A stretch of 64,000 nt of DNA from Symbiodinium sp. CCMP2592 (taxonomy: Eukaryota; Sar; Dinophyceae; Suessiales; Symbiodiniaceae): contig CAJNDT010005915.1 of NCBI GenBank assembly GCA_905221615.1, positions 58,501 to 122,500 of the forward strand, in the 5' to 3' direction. The first letter of the stretch is position 1. Each line of letters starts with the position of its first letter. The notes under the pieces are model-generated. The model saw only the letters and a list, made by a program, of their open reading frames with translations, did not search any database and was not told where the DNA came from. Shown here one piece after another: positions 1 through 11,700 of this stretch. The position numbers and the translations under genes are program-made.

Positions 1-70
1 ATGTTAAGCAGGGGCAGTTCATCGGCAAACCATCGCTGGGACAGCGAATGCGACGTCATGTGCTGCCTCA

Positions 71-2591
71 TTGTTTGGGACTAGCTGCCAAGGGTCGCTG
101 TTCGCAAGCCGTGGAAACGCATGTCGGTTGGGCGATTGCGCAGCTGCAGCTTCAAATTGCTGCCAAGCAGCCCTGGTGCGAGTAGCCATGGAGGCTGACG
201 GGTGCCTAAATGCTGGCACATCCGTCCGAGCATATTATGACATGAACGATCACCCTATGGGGTATCGCTATGTGAAAATGCTGGAGATGCCCAGAGATGG
301 CCCTGCAGATGCGTCCGATCCTCCTGTCGTTGGGGTGTCTCAAGGATGGATTCCTGCAACAGTGGTCGAGGACTACGATCCGAAGCAGAATGGGGGAGCT
401 GGGGTCCTCGTGAAGCTCCACGGCTTCTTTGAAGATGCTTACCGAGAGGAAAAGCCTGTGAGTGGAATGATGTGGAAAGTTCAACCCAACTTGATCTGCT
501 TGAGAAGTTCCCCTCCTGTGAAAATCCAGCTTTCCCTCGTCGTGGTTCGCTGGAAGGAATACTACACAAGGACGACCACCTCCAGGTCGCATAATATTCT
601 GAACGAGGGTTTGATCCGAGATCTGCTCGCTGGGGAGGCTTCCTGCAAGGAGGTCTTCGGCAATAGCGGGGCATACGAGGTCATCTCCGTCTTTGCATCC
701 GCAGGTCGTCACCTAGATGCAGTGCCACGGGAACTCCTGGCCTCAAGCCTGCGAGGATCCAGAAAAGCTGCTCTCTTCTTTCTGTGGCCGACTCTGAAGA
801 AGGGCTCTGGGGAGCAAGGCCATGTGGATGCCGACGCCATGAAGAGTCTTATGACCGGCCTGGAAGGCCTTGGGGTGAAGACTTGCTGGCCGCATCCGTG
901 GTCGCTTTATGAAGATCTTGTGAGCAAGCAATGGGCTCCGCGTGATTGCTCCCGCCTGGAGCTGCGAATTCCTCCCACGACTTCCGTTTCCCGTAAGTCC
1001 TTGAATGACATAGGAGTTAAAGCAGTTGCCTCTTCGGCCATCGCGGAGCTGCAGCGGCTCAGCAAAGAGCGGGGTCGGACGCCATTGTCCCAGGATCGCT
1101 GTGGTGCTGCCTTCACTAGTTAAAGGGAACACGTTCACGTGTGCACTGACTGCAGCCACGCCCGCACCACACAGTAGCAATCCACAGATGCAACTTGGCA
1201 GGAGCAGTACCGAGGCGTTGCGAAGCTCACATACTCCTGGATGGGGGTTGCGGTTCTCCCCTTCGTTGGTGAGGCACCTGAAAGTATTTCTAGCAGTATG
1301 AAGTCGATCAACCAACAGTTCTGGGCCCCGCAGCACACCTGTGCCGAGGAAAGCTTGCAGCGAGCTCTGGAGAAGCTTCTTGATGGAATGCCTGACCATG
1401 CTCAGTGCTTGGTGCAGGAATGGATAGCGGTGCGACAAGTTGAGTTGATTTTGACGTGCGCTTCTAGCGCATCTTGAGCTGTTATCCTGACGAAGCCCGT
1501 GAAGTCACTCCCGCCTGCATGACCGAATGAATTCCCTGTTTCTAATTCCGACACTCATGCCGCTGCTCGTGTATTTTAACTTGCTAGTTGATGTCGCGCC
1601 TCTCGCACTGTAACTTGTTTCTGTTCGTCTTTTTCGCAGTCGTCATGTGCCGTCCAGGAGCGTGTCGAAGGAGTTCGCTGCGAACTGCGTGCCTTCTGCT
1701 GCAGGGATTTGGCCGCTTCGGATTCCTATGCTATGGAGTTGCTGCGCATGCAGCTGAAGCCACCACAGCATGGCGACCCTTGCCTTAGAGAGCACCGTGT
1801 TGTGGCACGAAGCAATCACGCGTAAGCGAAGGAGTGCTGCCAAGGAGTGGGACGCTTCCTTTGCGCTGACCAGCCATAAGACCTTGACGAAGGAAGAGCT
1901 TGTGATGCAGAAGTTCTCTGGAGATAGGCGCCTCGTCCACCAATGCTCTATCACGTAGATGTGGTTGGCATCGAGACCTTTCCGTGCCACGCCCCTTGCA
2001 AGGAAGACCGTGGATCAAATCGAGGAGGAAGTCCGCCGAACAGCCTTTACTTGGCTTGAGCACTTCAAACTCAAGGGGTGTGCGCCGCATGTCATCCGGA
2101 TGGACTTCTTGGTCTCTGTTCCTCCCAGTAAGCCTTCGACTGACTTTGAGGTGCACATCTGCGAACTCACAGAGTGTGGGGGTGCGACATGTGGCCTCCA
2201 TGTCTGTACCCGGACAGCAGCAACACTGAACGAATGCATGGATGGACATGAAGGTGCTGATTTCCCAAAGCCATTGCCCCCCTTCCGATTAGAAATTCAA
2301 AGAACTCAGCTCCGCCCAGAGCCGGCAAGGGCGAGCACAGTGAGTAGAAGTCGCCACGAGCGCAGTGACGGCAACGTGCAGAGCATGCAGAGGGTGGAGA
2401 ATACTCCGAGTGACCGTCCTCCACCTCGACGACGCTTGGAACTCTTTGCTGCTTTGCTGGCAGTGGCCCTGCTGCTTTGGCAGCGAAAGATCCGCACAAC
2501 TCAGCTGAAGAGACTGTTGGCGCTCCCACCAATCGGCCTTTTCGCAGCTGGTGCAGCTGCCGTTTACATTGTCCGCAATGCGTTGACCTAG
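71..2591 (+). CDS. ATP-grasp-like protein with hydrophobic C-terminal tail, five inferred exons
   Basis: Inferred exons are 71 (or 188) to 1097, 1215-1417, 1658 to about 1798, 1845-1927 and 2003-2591. They join in phase using GC, GA, GT and GC donors with AG acceptors. The N-terminal third is unassigned. The middle carries features I associate with an ATP-grasp-like family common in dinoflagellates: CWPHP, then LRIPPTTSVSR, then GVAKLTYSWMGV across the first junction, CLVQ/ERVEGVRCELRAF across the second, LKPPQHGD, FALTSHKTLT, IRMDFLV and ICELTECGGATC. ATP-grasp enzymes form a carboxylate-amine or thioester bond with ATP; the substrate here is unknown. The last exon adds a basic, disordered stretch and two hydrophobic segments (near 2438-2485 and 2530-2575) before TAG, so the protein may be membrane-anchored. 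The ATG at 188 is as likely a start as 71. The third and fourth introns would be only 46 and 75 nt; if they are not real, the frame change near 1800 and the in-frame TAG at 1956 would make this a pseudogene. The family call is from memory. Confidence 0.6.
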
Positions 2592-3764
2592 TTTTGTCCA
2601 ATGCGCGCGTGAAAACAATAGTTAAAGTTAAAGGTGAGATTGCGTCCCATGGCGGCGCATAGCAGCGCCTTGAAGGCTTATGCCACATGCCAGGCACCTG
2701 CAGATTTGGCTGACATCGACGAGAATATTGAGGCAAGGGACATCATCATCATCGTCGAGACGCGGCCAACAGATGCTTAATTTTAACGCTACGCCGCCCG
2801 CCTCGGCTCTCAGGGCGCAGTGGGGTTGAAGCAAGGGTCGAAGAGCCAGGATGCACAGGGGGGGGGGAAGGGGGAGGGGAAAACAGGCAAAGCAGCCGGG
2901 CAAGGGGGTGGCAAACGCACGCAAAAAACGGGCGTCTCCAAACTTCCGACGCCTGGGCCTGTGGCCTTGGCGGATTGAACTCTGGGCACGCGAGGCTGAA
3001 GTCGTCGGAGATGCCCCAGGACGGTTCCGAGCACGACTGTCATCATCGGCACCTCTGCTTTGTAGCATCGTTGCCTGGCGAGGACGGGACGGCTTTGAGC
3101 CGGCCACCAGCAGTAGGCTACCTCGTGAAAACCCAACAGTTCTCCAGAGCGAGGGCGGGAGGCGGGAGGGAGGGAGAAGGGAGGGAGGGGATTTTGCTAA
3201 CTTCTCACGGTTGCTGGCGTAAGCGAACTGATTGAAGACAATTGCCCAACTCTACACATTAGAACCTTTTTCTCCTGTTTAGGTTGAGCCTGTGTGCGAT
3301 CATCACATGGCTCCGGGGCAGCCTGTTGCCATGCAGGTCTCCAAAGCCTTCATCCAGTCCGAAGTCTGGCGGCAGTCGACGAATGTGCGCCGAGTGATCG
3401 CGAGTTCGTTTATTATTCGTCCCTCGAGTGGGATTCGTGGCATCAATGGCCCATGCCATCGGGATCTGGGATGTTCGTGGGCCAGGCATTTGAGATGACT
3501 TCATTGCCAGGGATGGGAGGTGGTACTAAGCACGAGATTCCTTCCCAAAGCCCGGCTGGACAGGTCGCAAGACGAACAGACGTCAATGCATGCAGCGGCT
3601 GACGAAGCCCTTCTGCGAGCAATCGCGCAGGTGACGGGCTCAGCTCAGTCTTTGGTGTCTGTGTCGTAGCTTCTGCAGTAGGCTGCTTTCCAACACAAGG
3701 CAAGTGCCGGACTGTCGATGGACGCGAGCTGCCTGGAGGTGCGCTGTGCTCTGGTCTGCCAGCA
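2592..3764. other. Stretch without an identifiable gene
   Basis: This follows the TAG of the ATP-grasp-like gene. It holds a short CATCATCATCGTC run near 2740, G-rich and GGGAGGGAGG purine tracts near 2858-2880 and 3160-3190, and no ORF with convincing composition. A short open segment at 3294-3602 has mixed composition and no recognisable motif. I see no promoter, RNA gene or polyadenylation signal that can be defended; dinoflagellate genes usually lack standard TATA and AATAAA signals. Confidence 0.5.
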
Positions 3765-4108
3765 GTGAACAGTGCCACAGTGCTGGTGCAGGAAAATGAG
3801 AGCGTCCAGGAAGGGCTGCCGAGTGTCTCCGTGTCGAAGCTCCCGAGCGCCGTGACAGTGGCAGGCTGCCTCTGCCTCGCACAGACAATTCGAAACTTGA
3901 GTAGAACGGCGGCACCAAAGCTTGAGGCCTCTAGGAAGCGTAGGGCAGGGTCGCGATGCCAGGGATATGTTGGAGAACGGCTGCAGAGAGCTGAGTCTAG
4001 CAGCTTTCGACGAATCGTACATTTGTTTGCCTCGACACGGGTCAGTATGCACTTCTCCAACAAACTGAAAGACCTGTTTGGGAGAGGAAGCTTGGGTTGG
4101 GGTGTTGG

Positions 4109-4299
4109 TTTTTGTTGCTGCTGCAATTGTCGCCGTCGTATTTGTCGAAGGAAGTCGTGGTTGCTGTTGCCGCTGCAATTGCAGCTGCAGCTGCTGCAGC
4201 TGCTGGTGCTGGTGCTGTTGTCGTTGTCCTTGTTCGTGCCCTTGTCGTTGTCGTCGTCATTGTTGTCGTTGTCGTCGTCGTCGTTGTTGTTGGTTGAAC
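4109..4299 (+). repeat. GTT/GTC/GCT trinucleotide microsatellite
   Basis: An imperfect trinucleotide tract: GCT/GCA-rich near 4160-4215, then runs of GTTGTC and GTCGTC to about 4297. A three-base repeat stays open in several frames on both strands, which explains the long leucine/serine, valine or threonine ORFs over it. A related CTTGTT tract lies at about 5180-5206. Confidence 0.85.
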
Positions 4300-4329
4300 C
4301 ACCTAAAGTTGGGGTCAGGCGTAGGCATG

Positions 4330-5160
4330 TTGAACCGTATACTGCCCTCCCCCATCATCCCGCCCCAGCCCCCGCCTTCCCCGACTTCCCCGCCTTCCTG
4401 TGCGTGCGCTCCTTGCATGCGCGCGTGTGCGAGCCCCATGCATACACGCACACTCCACAACGCACAGACCCCTGCATGCACACAGCGCTTTTCACGCGTT
4501 CGCACACACCCCTCCACACGCAGCCGCGTGTGCGCAGCCCCACCTGTGTGAACAGTGCTTGCGTTGTGCGCACGCCCGTATGTGCAACGCTGCCAGCCCC
4601 CGCCTGTGGCACACAGCCCCCCCCCCTGTGCACGCGCACACAGAGCGCAACCGCACAGATCCTGCGCGCAAACATTCCCGCACACAGGCGCACAGCCCCG
4701 GCAGACAAGGTTGCCGCCGGTCTGACCCCGTGCGCGCGCGCCCTGCGCGCACCCCAGCGGTTCGAACGCATCCCCCCTTGTGCACGCACCGGGCGTAAAC
4801 CCATGCATTACCCCGTGCGCGCACCCACCCTGCTTGGATACCCGGTGCGTGCGCAAAGGAGGTGCCCCCCCCCCCCTCACGCCTCTCCGCTCCCACAACC
4901 CGTCCATGCATGCTCGATCCTCCCCGACCATGCTCAGAAAGAAGAACGCTGCCGGCCCACAGTGCGCGGGGATGCGCACGGAGGATATGCACGGGGTGGT
5001 TCGCGCGGCCAAGGTATATGTGAGCGCACGGGAGTACGAGGAATGCGCACACAAGGGGGTGCTCGGTGTTCGGGGGGAGACGGCTTAGCCCGAGCAAGGC
5101 GTGTGTGCGCGTGCAAGAGGGGTGCGCCGGGGTCCGGGGCCCCATGGGAGGGAGGTTCAC
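4330..5160. repeat. Low-complexity CA/CG-rich tract of GTGCGCGCAC-like words
   Basis: About 0.8 kb built from short alternating purine-pyrimidine words (CACACGCAC, GTGCGCGC, CGCACACA) mixed with C-runs (for example at 4618-4627 and 4864-4876). Composition is strongly biased to C on the + strand in the first half. Long ORFs cross it on both strands, rich in Cys/His/Arg/Pro, but this follows from the base composition and is not evidence of a gene. Alternating CG/CA words favour left-handed DNA in principle. Confidence 0.75.
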
Positions 5161-5209
5161 GAAGTTGCGGACGCTGTCAACCTTGTTCTTGTTCTTGTTG
5201 TTGTTGATG

Positions 5210-6640
5210 ATGTGGTGGTAGCGATCTTGGACTCCTTTCCAGTGCACAGGATGCCTGCTTTCGCGGATGCATGTCGGGGTCATCAGGTCATCGCGAGGTT
5301 TTGCACCTAATCGCAAACGTGCTCAATCGTAAATCCGCAATGGCTGGATGCTGAAGAAGTAGATAATCTTTGTGCATGTGTTGAAACCGCCGTTGCAGGG
5401 GTACCCGTCGCCACAACCGGGGACTTGGTGTACCTTGGAGGAGGGCGTTGCTGGCGATCATTATGTCTGAGTTACTGCAGCCACTGAAGTCTGAATGTTA
5501 CCTGGATGTGGCCACATGGCAGGCTGTACGCTGCTGCTCCGGCTGAAAAGCCGGCCAAGAAGCAGAGGTCACTCGCAGCAGATCGATCTGCATTGTTGCT
5601 TGTTGTTATCGTTCAACTCCACCCACACAGAAGCCAGACACCTGACGCATTTTCATGCCAGTTCAGTCTCTTTTCCATGCTTGTCCATCCATTTGGATTC
5701 GCCTTGTTGTGCAGTGCGGCGCCGGCTCGACCAAGACCTCGAAAGCCCGCGGCCATCTGTCCTTGTGGGAGGGTGCATCGTGAAGAGTTCCAGATTAGTT
5801 CTGAGGCAAACGTTCAGCAGCTGCACCTGCTGCATGCAACACTGCAGGCCGCCTTCGGCCATCAGAAGTGCAAGCGCGCACATCGTGGGCAACGGAGCAC
5901 GTGCTGACGGCGATAGTGGGACGCCTGAACACCACAGAATGAACCACTGCGCCTTTGATGTCCATCTTCTGCAGGTTCACCACAATCGAGAGCCCAGAGC
6001 GAAGGGCCGGCGTGTCGGTTGTTGCTAAATGCTGCAGCGACCTGCGGAAGCTCATGAGGGCAAGTTTGCCATTTGAGGCAGATTGGCGTTGGCAACTTGA
6101 ACCCTGACGGTCGAGGCTGGATACTCAACAGAAATATGTGTTTCTACTCTCTGCAGGCTCTTGCCTTGAGCATGAAGGGGCAAAATTCCCTCTGGAGACT
6201 ATGACTACGATCCATCCGGAGAGCTGGCCTGATCTGTACCTTTGCAGGATCTTCGCGGCATGGAAGCGTCTCCGGCAGTACAAGCGTGACTAGACCAACG
6301 TGGTTTTCGTGATTTGTTATCGATTTTTTGGGAGCTGCAGATAGTTTATCTGAGGTGGGTAGCGCGGCGGGTGTTCGCATATGGCGTCCATCAGGCAAGA
6401 GCTTCTCACAAGGCATCAGCACCCTGAGTTTCTCCTGCTGCGCTTCTTCAGGTGTCCAGAAGCTACCACCTGCAAAACTGGAGCCACCGTCAGGATTTGG
6501 TGGGCGAGCAAGTCGCCTAACTGCGGAGGACGCTGCCCAGACGTTTCCAGCAATTGGGGAAATTTTAGCAGAATGCGTATTCGTATGGCTTTGAGCATCC
6601 ACGTAGATTTCGCAACGTGGATTTCTCGGGTTGAGACAGT
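5210..6640. other. Sparse region, at most small orphan exons
   Basis: No gene could be assembled here. Two short open segments have coding-like composition: about 5750-5905 on the + strand (contains CPCGRVHREEFQ and then LHLLHATLQAAFGHQKC) and about 6195-6292 on the + strand (contains TTIHPESWPDLYLC). Neither matches a family I recognise, and neither has clear neighbouring exons. Given how short the exons of the confirmed genes in this window are, they could be real isolated exons. Confidence 0.25.
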
Positions 6641-6802
6641 CCTGGATTCAGGGTTTAAGGTTTAGAAGGTCTGAGCTTTCGGGTTTAGGGCGGGTCCGGG
6701 TTGAGTAAGAGCATCAGGGATTTAGGGCTTCGTGTTAAGAGGGGTCTGGGGTTTAGGGCTTCGGGTTAAGAGGGTCCGGGTTTTAGGTGTAGGGTCTCAT
6801 CC
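6640..6802 (+). repeat. Degenerate TTTAGGG-like interstitial telomeric tract
   Basis: About ten GGTTTAG/TTTAGGG-like words occur in roughly 160 bp, separated by variants such as GGGTCCGGG and TTCGGGTTAAG. The plant-type repeat TTTAGGG is the telomere repeat reported for several dinoflagellates. The copies here are too diverged to be a functional telomere; an old interstitial telomeric tract or chance GT-rich repetition are both possible. Confidence 0.45.
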
Positions 6803-7978
6803 TAAGCATTCAAGTAGGAGGTGCTGGCAGCACAGCTCTAGAAGACAAATTGCATGTATCAACAGCTCCGAGCTCGTGGCTGGTGCTATGGTAAAGCGTG
6901 TATATGAGGCCCATCAGAAGTGTTCCTACTGGAAGTAGGTTTAGTGAGTTTAGTGCATGCCGGCACTGGGCATTTGCTTGCGATGGTTTCGGTGGAAGAG
7001 CTTTCTCCTCCTCGCCCTCCCTGTCCTGATTGCCAGCCTCTCCTGGTTACTCGCTCATACTTGCTCGGCTGGGTGCGGGGTGGGGTGTTACGCCTTCTTC
7101 GGTGTGACACTCCATACGCATGCCTATCTGCAAGCTGGAGGCAGCCACGACACCATAGTTGTTTCCTGACGTTGCTTAGCAGATTTCTGAGTTTCTGCAG
7201 AGCCCGCAAAAACCTGCTGGTCCATCAATCTCATCAAGCCCGCTGTTTGGTCGACGCGTTTTGAAACAACAGGACATTGGCAAGATGCCCGGAGACCATT
7301 CGGAGGTGCGGCAACAGCGACGTACATCTGCATTCAAGCTTCTGGACTGTGCTGCAGGACCGTGCAAGCAACCGAAGAATACATGGGAAAGAGGCAGGCC
7401 GCTTGCACACTTTGCACTGCCGATCTATGCTTCGGGGTGCTACGGCATTGTCCAGCTCCCCGCCTTGCTGTGGATGCGCATCCTCGCTTTCTTCTGACGG
7501 CAGGGTGTGCTGCTCTTTGGCCCGAATGGGGTACTCGCACACATGCGCGATCCGGAGCATCGCCATCAGGCTGGCATGGACGGCAAACGAGACCATTCTT
7601 GTGATTCCCCTCCGCTGTCACGCCCAGGCCATGCTTCCGCCGTCTGGACCTCCTCAAGGAATCGAACGACGACTGGAGGAGCGGAAAGCAGCAGCTTGGC
7701 CACACCAATAAAAGGCACGCGCATGTTAGCTCACAGAGCAAATGGATACTTCCACGCCAACAGGCGGTTGAGGGCTTCAAGGACGTTCAGTGGTCAAGAG
7801 TCAAGCATGTTCAGCTTTCAGTTTCAGTCCTTCGACTTCCGTGTCAATCGAAGCCACAATCCTAGCAACAGTAGATTGTCGGGGGCGGGGCATGGCTTGG
7901 CTGGTGAACTTAGGATGACACGTGCCAGCATGTGGACACCTGTGCATGTACTCTCTTCATCGGTGGATAGGAGAGGAC
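6803..7978. other. Stretch without an identifiable gene
   Basis: Overlapping short ORFs on both strands, none with a recognisable motif. The best segment is about 6957-7166 (+), which encodes a hydrophobic run beginning FLLLALPVLIASLSWLLAH and could be a membrane-spanning exon. The remainder (7260-7780) is open in four frames at once, which argues against any one of them being coding. Confidence 0.25.
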
Positions 7979-8185
7979 ATGTGCCCTGCACGCATGCACA
8001 TATACATGCACATGCACTGACGTGCACGTACGTATACACTCGTATAGTCGTACCCATGTGCAGATACATATTCAGAGACAAATGTGGACCTATGGATATA
8101 CATCCGTGCATCCGGACATACAGACATGCCCACACAAATATGTCTGTCTGTGCGTATACCTTCAGACGTGTATGCACTCAGCATG
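7979..8185. repeat. CA/TGTA-rich simple-sequence tract
   Basis: Interrupted ATACATGCACATGCA-like words with frequent GTATAC and ACACA. Similar tracts recur at 15185-15400, 19580-19700 and 35330-35480, so this is a general feature of the non-coding DNA here. Confidence 0.7.
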
Positions 8186-8279
8186 TTATTTAGGGGCTGC
8201 GCCCAGGTGCGGGCAGCGCGAGCTGTTGTCAGAAACCCGCGGTATATAGATAAGTGCAACGTAGGCCCGAAGTGCGCAA

Positions 8280-8700
8280 CTTATGGGTGATCGTAGGCTC
8301 TCAGCCCCCGTCGGCCCTGCATGTAGCCCGCACCCCCCGTCCGCCGGACCCCGCTGATGCTCATGATGCGCGCCCTTTGGCGGCTTCCGCAACACACTCA
8401 AAAACTTGGGAGTTATGACTTCGCGCCCACGTCGCGCCGCCGGCGCCGGTTGCGGGCGCCCGAGGGCTCATGATGCTCGCCGGCTCGCCTCCTGGGTCGT
8501 CCACGGCGGCCCCGAAACCCGCCACACCGCGGGGAATGGCTGCAAAATGCGTGCGCGTTCCGAGACGCCTTCGGGCCAGGCCCCGCGCGGCCCGAGGGAG
8601 AAACGAGGGTCCGATGATGCGGGGTCCGGGGCGGGTCGGCGGCACTGTCGGTCGTGGCTTCTGCTTCGCAGACGAAGCTCATTCGTCTGAGCCATAGCTC
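8280..8700. other. GC-rich island immediately before the satellite array
   Basis: Markedly richer in CpG and GC than its surroundings, with words such as CGCCGGCGCCGG and CGCGGGG. Small ORFs cover it on both strands, as expected from the low number of stop codons in GC-rich DNA. It ends about 70 bp before the first satellite units, so it may be the flank or landing site of the array. I see no gene, terminal repeat or target duplication. Confidence 0.4.
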
Positions 8701-8775
8701 AGTCCATACAGGGCAGCGAAAAGCTGCCCGATTTAATGGCTGCGGCCACTGCCGCCGACCCCTAAAGGTATGGTA

Positions 8776-11700
8776 AACCACCAAAATACAGCCTGTGGAG
8801 CCGAGTAGTGCCGAGTAGGGCCGAGTAGGGCCGAGTGGTGCCGGGAAGGGGTCGGGCAGACATTGGGGTGCCTTTAAATTACTCTACTACCACTGAAATA
8901 CCACCAAAATACAGCCTGTGGAGCCGAGTAGTGCCGAGTAGGGCCGAGTAGGGCCGAGTGGTGCCGGGAAGGGGTCGGGCAGACATTGGGGTGCCTTTAA
9001 ATTACTCTATACCACTGAAATACCGCCAAAATATCTGCGCGACCCCTTCCCGGCACCACTCGGCCCTACTCGGCACTACTCGGCTCCACAGGCTGTATTT
9101 TGGTGGTATTTCAGTGGTAGTAGAGTAATTTAAAGCACCCCAATGTCTGCCCGACCCCTTCCCGGCACCACTCGGCCCTACTCGGCCCTACTCGGCACTA
9201 CTCGGCTCCACAGGGCTGTATTTTGGTGGTATTTCAGTGGTAGTAGAGTAATTTAAAGGCGCCCCAATGTCTGCCCGACCCCTTCCCGGCACCACTCGGC
9301 CCTACTCGGCCCTACTCGGCACTACTCGGCTCCACAGGCTGTATGCCTTTAAATTACTCTACTACCACTGAAATACCACCAAAATACAGCCTGTGGAGCC
9401 GAGTAGTGCCGAGTAGGGCCGAGTGGTGCCGGGAAGGGGTCGGCAGACCTTTAAATTGCTCTAGTACCACTGAAATACCACCAAAATACAGCCTGTGGCC
9501 GAGTCGGGCGGAGCGGTGCCGGGAAGGGGTCGGGCAGACATTGGGGTGCCTTTAAATTACTCTACTACCACTGAAATACCACCAAAATACAGCCTGTGGA
9601 GCCGAGTAGTGCCGAGTAGGGCCGAGTAGGGCCGAGTGGTGCCGGGAAGGGGTCGGGCAGACATTGGGGTGCCTTTAAATTACTCTACTACCACTGAAAT
9701 ACCAAAATACAGCCTGTGGAGCCGAGTAGTGCCGAGTAGGGCCGAGTAGGGCCGAGTGGTGTGCCGGGAAGGGGTCGGGCAGACATTGGGGTGCCTTTAA
9801 AGTACTCTACTACCACTGAAATACCACCAAAATACAAAGGGTGGAGCAACTGCGGCCAGCCTGTGGTGCCGAGGAGTGCCGCGTAGGGCCGAGTAGGGCC
9901 GAGTAGTGCCGGGAAAGAGTGGGGCAGACATTGGGGTGCCTTTAAATTACTCTACTACCATGGAAATACCACTAAATACAAAGGGTGGGGCAACGGAGTA
10001 CGGCCTGTATTGCCGAGGAATGCCGAGTAGGGCCGAGTAGGGCCGAGTGGTGCCGGGAAGGGGTCGGGCAGACATTGGGGTGCCTTTAAATTACTCTACT
10101 ACCACTGAAATACCACCAGGCAACGCAGCCTGTGGTGCCCACTAAAAAACAAAGCGTGATGCAACCGAGGACGGCCTGTGGTGCGGAGGAGTGCCGAGTA
10201 GGGCCGAGTAGGGCCGAGTAGTGACGGCCTGTGGTGCCGAGGAGTGCCGAGTAGGGCCGAGTAGGGCCGCGTGGTGCCGGGAAGGGGTCGGGCAGACATT
10301 GGGGTGCCTTTAAATTACTCTACTACCACGGAAGTACCACCAGGCACAACGGCCTGTGGTGCCCACTAAAAAACAAAGCGTGATGCAACCCTTTAAATTA
10401 CTTTACTACCACTGAAATGCCATCAAAATACAAAGGGTGGAGCAGCCGCCGCCAGCTTGTGGTGCCGAGGAGTGCCGCGTAGGGCCGAGTAGGGCTGAGT
10501 AGTGCCGGGAAAGGGTGGGGCAGACATTGGGGTGCCTTCAAATTACTCTACTACCACTGAAATACCACTAAATACAAAGGGTGGGGCAACGGAGAAAAAC
10601 GGCCTGTGGTGCCGAGCATTGCCGAGTAGGGCCGAGTAGGGCCGAGTTGTGCCGGGAAGGGGTCGGGCAGACATTGGGGTGCCTTTAAATTACTCTACTA
10701 CCACTGAAATACCACCAGGCAACGCAGCCTGTGGGGCCGCGTAGGGCCGAGTAGTGCCGGGAAGGGGTCGGGCAGACATTGGGGTGCCTTTAAATTACTC
10801 TACTACCACTGAAATACCACCAAAATACAAAGGATGCGGCAAGCCTGTGGTGCCGAGAAGTGCCGCGTAGGGCCGAGTAGGGCCGAGTGGTGCCGGGAAA
10901 GGGTGGGGCAGACATTGGGGTGCCTTTAAATTACTCTACTACCACTGAAATACCACTAAATAGAAAGGGTGGGGCAACGGAGAAGGCCTGTGGTGCCGAG
11001 GAGTGCCGAGTAGGGCCGAGTGGTGCCGGGAAGGGGTCGGGCAGACATTGGGGTGCCTTTAAATTTCTCTACTACCACTGAAATACCACCAAGCAACGAC
11101 GGCCTGTGGTGCCCACTAAAAAACAAAGCGTGATGCAACCGAGGAAGCCTGTGGTGCCGAGGAGTGCCGAGTAGGGCCGAGTAGGGCCGAGAAGTGACGG
11201 CGTGTGGTGCCGAGGAGTGCCGCGTAGGGCCGAGTAGGGCCGGGAAGGGGTCGGGCAGACATTGGGGTGTTACTCTACTACCACTGAAATACCGAGGACG
11301 GCCTGTGGTGCCGAGGAGTGCCGAGTAGGGCCGTGTAGGGCCGAGTGGTGCCGGGAAGGGGTCGGGCAGACATTGAGGTGCCTTTAAATTACTTTATTAC
11401 CACTGAAATACCACCAAAATACAAACGGTGGATGATGCAACCAAGGACGGCCTGTGGTGCCGAGGAGTGCCGAGTAGGGCCGAGTAGGGCCGAGTGGTGC
11501 CGGGAAGGTCGGGCAGACATTGGGGTGCCTTTAAATTACTCTACAACCACTGAAATACCACCAAAATACAGCCTGTGGAGCCGAGTAGTGCCGAGTAGGG
11601 CCGAGTAGGGCCGAGTGGTGCCGGGAAGGGGTCGGGCAGACATTGGGGTGCCTTTAAATTACTCTACTACCACTGAAATACCACCAAAATACAGCCTGTG

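Noticed and set aside
743-1438. 231-codon ORF on the - strand
   Set aside because: Antisense to the first two exons of the ATP-grasp-like gene, which have conserved motifs.
3765-5207. 480-codon ORF on the + strand
   Set aside because: Most of it is translated microsatellite and CA/CG-rich low-complexity DNA (Leu/Ser, then Cys/His/Arg/Pro runs); long frames are open on both strands there.
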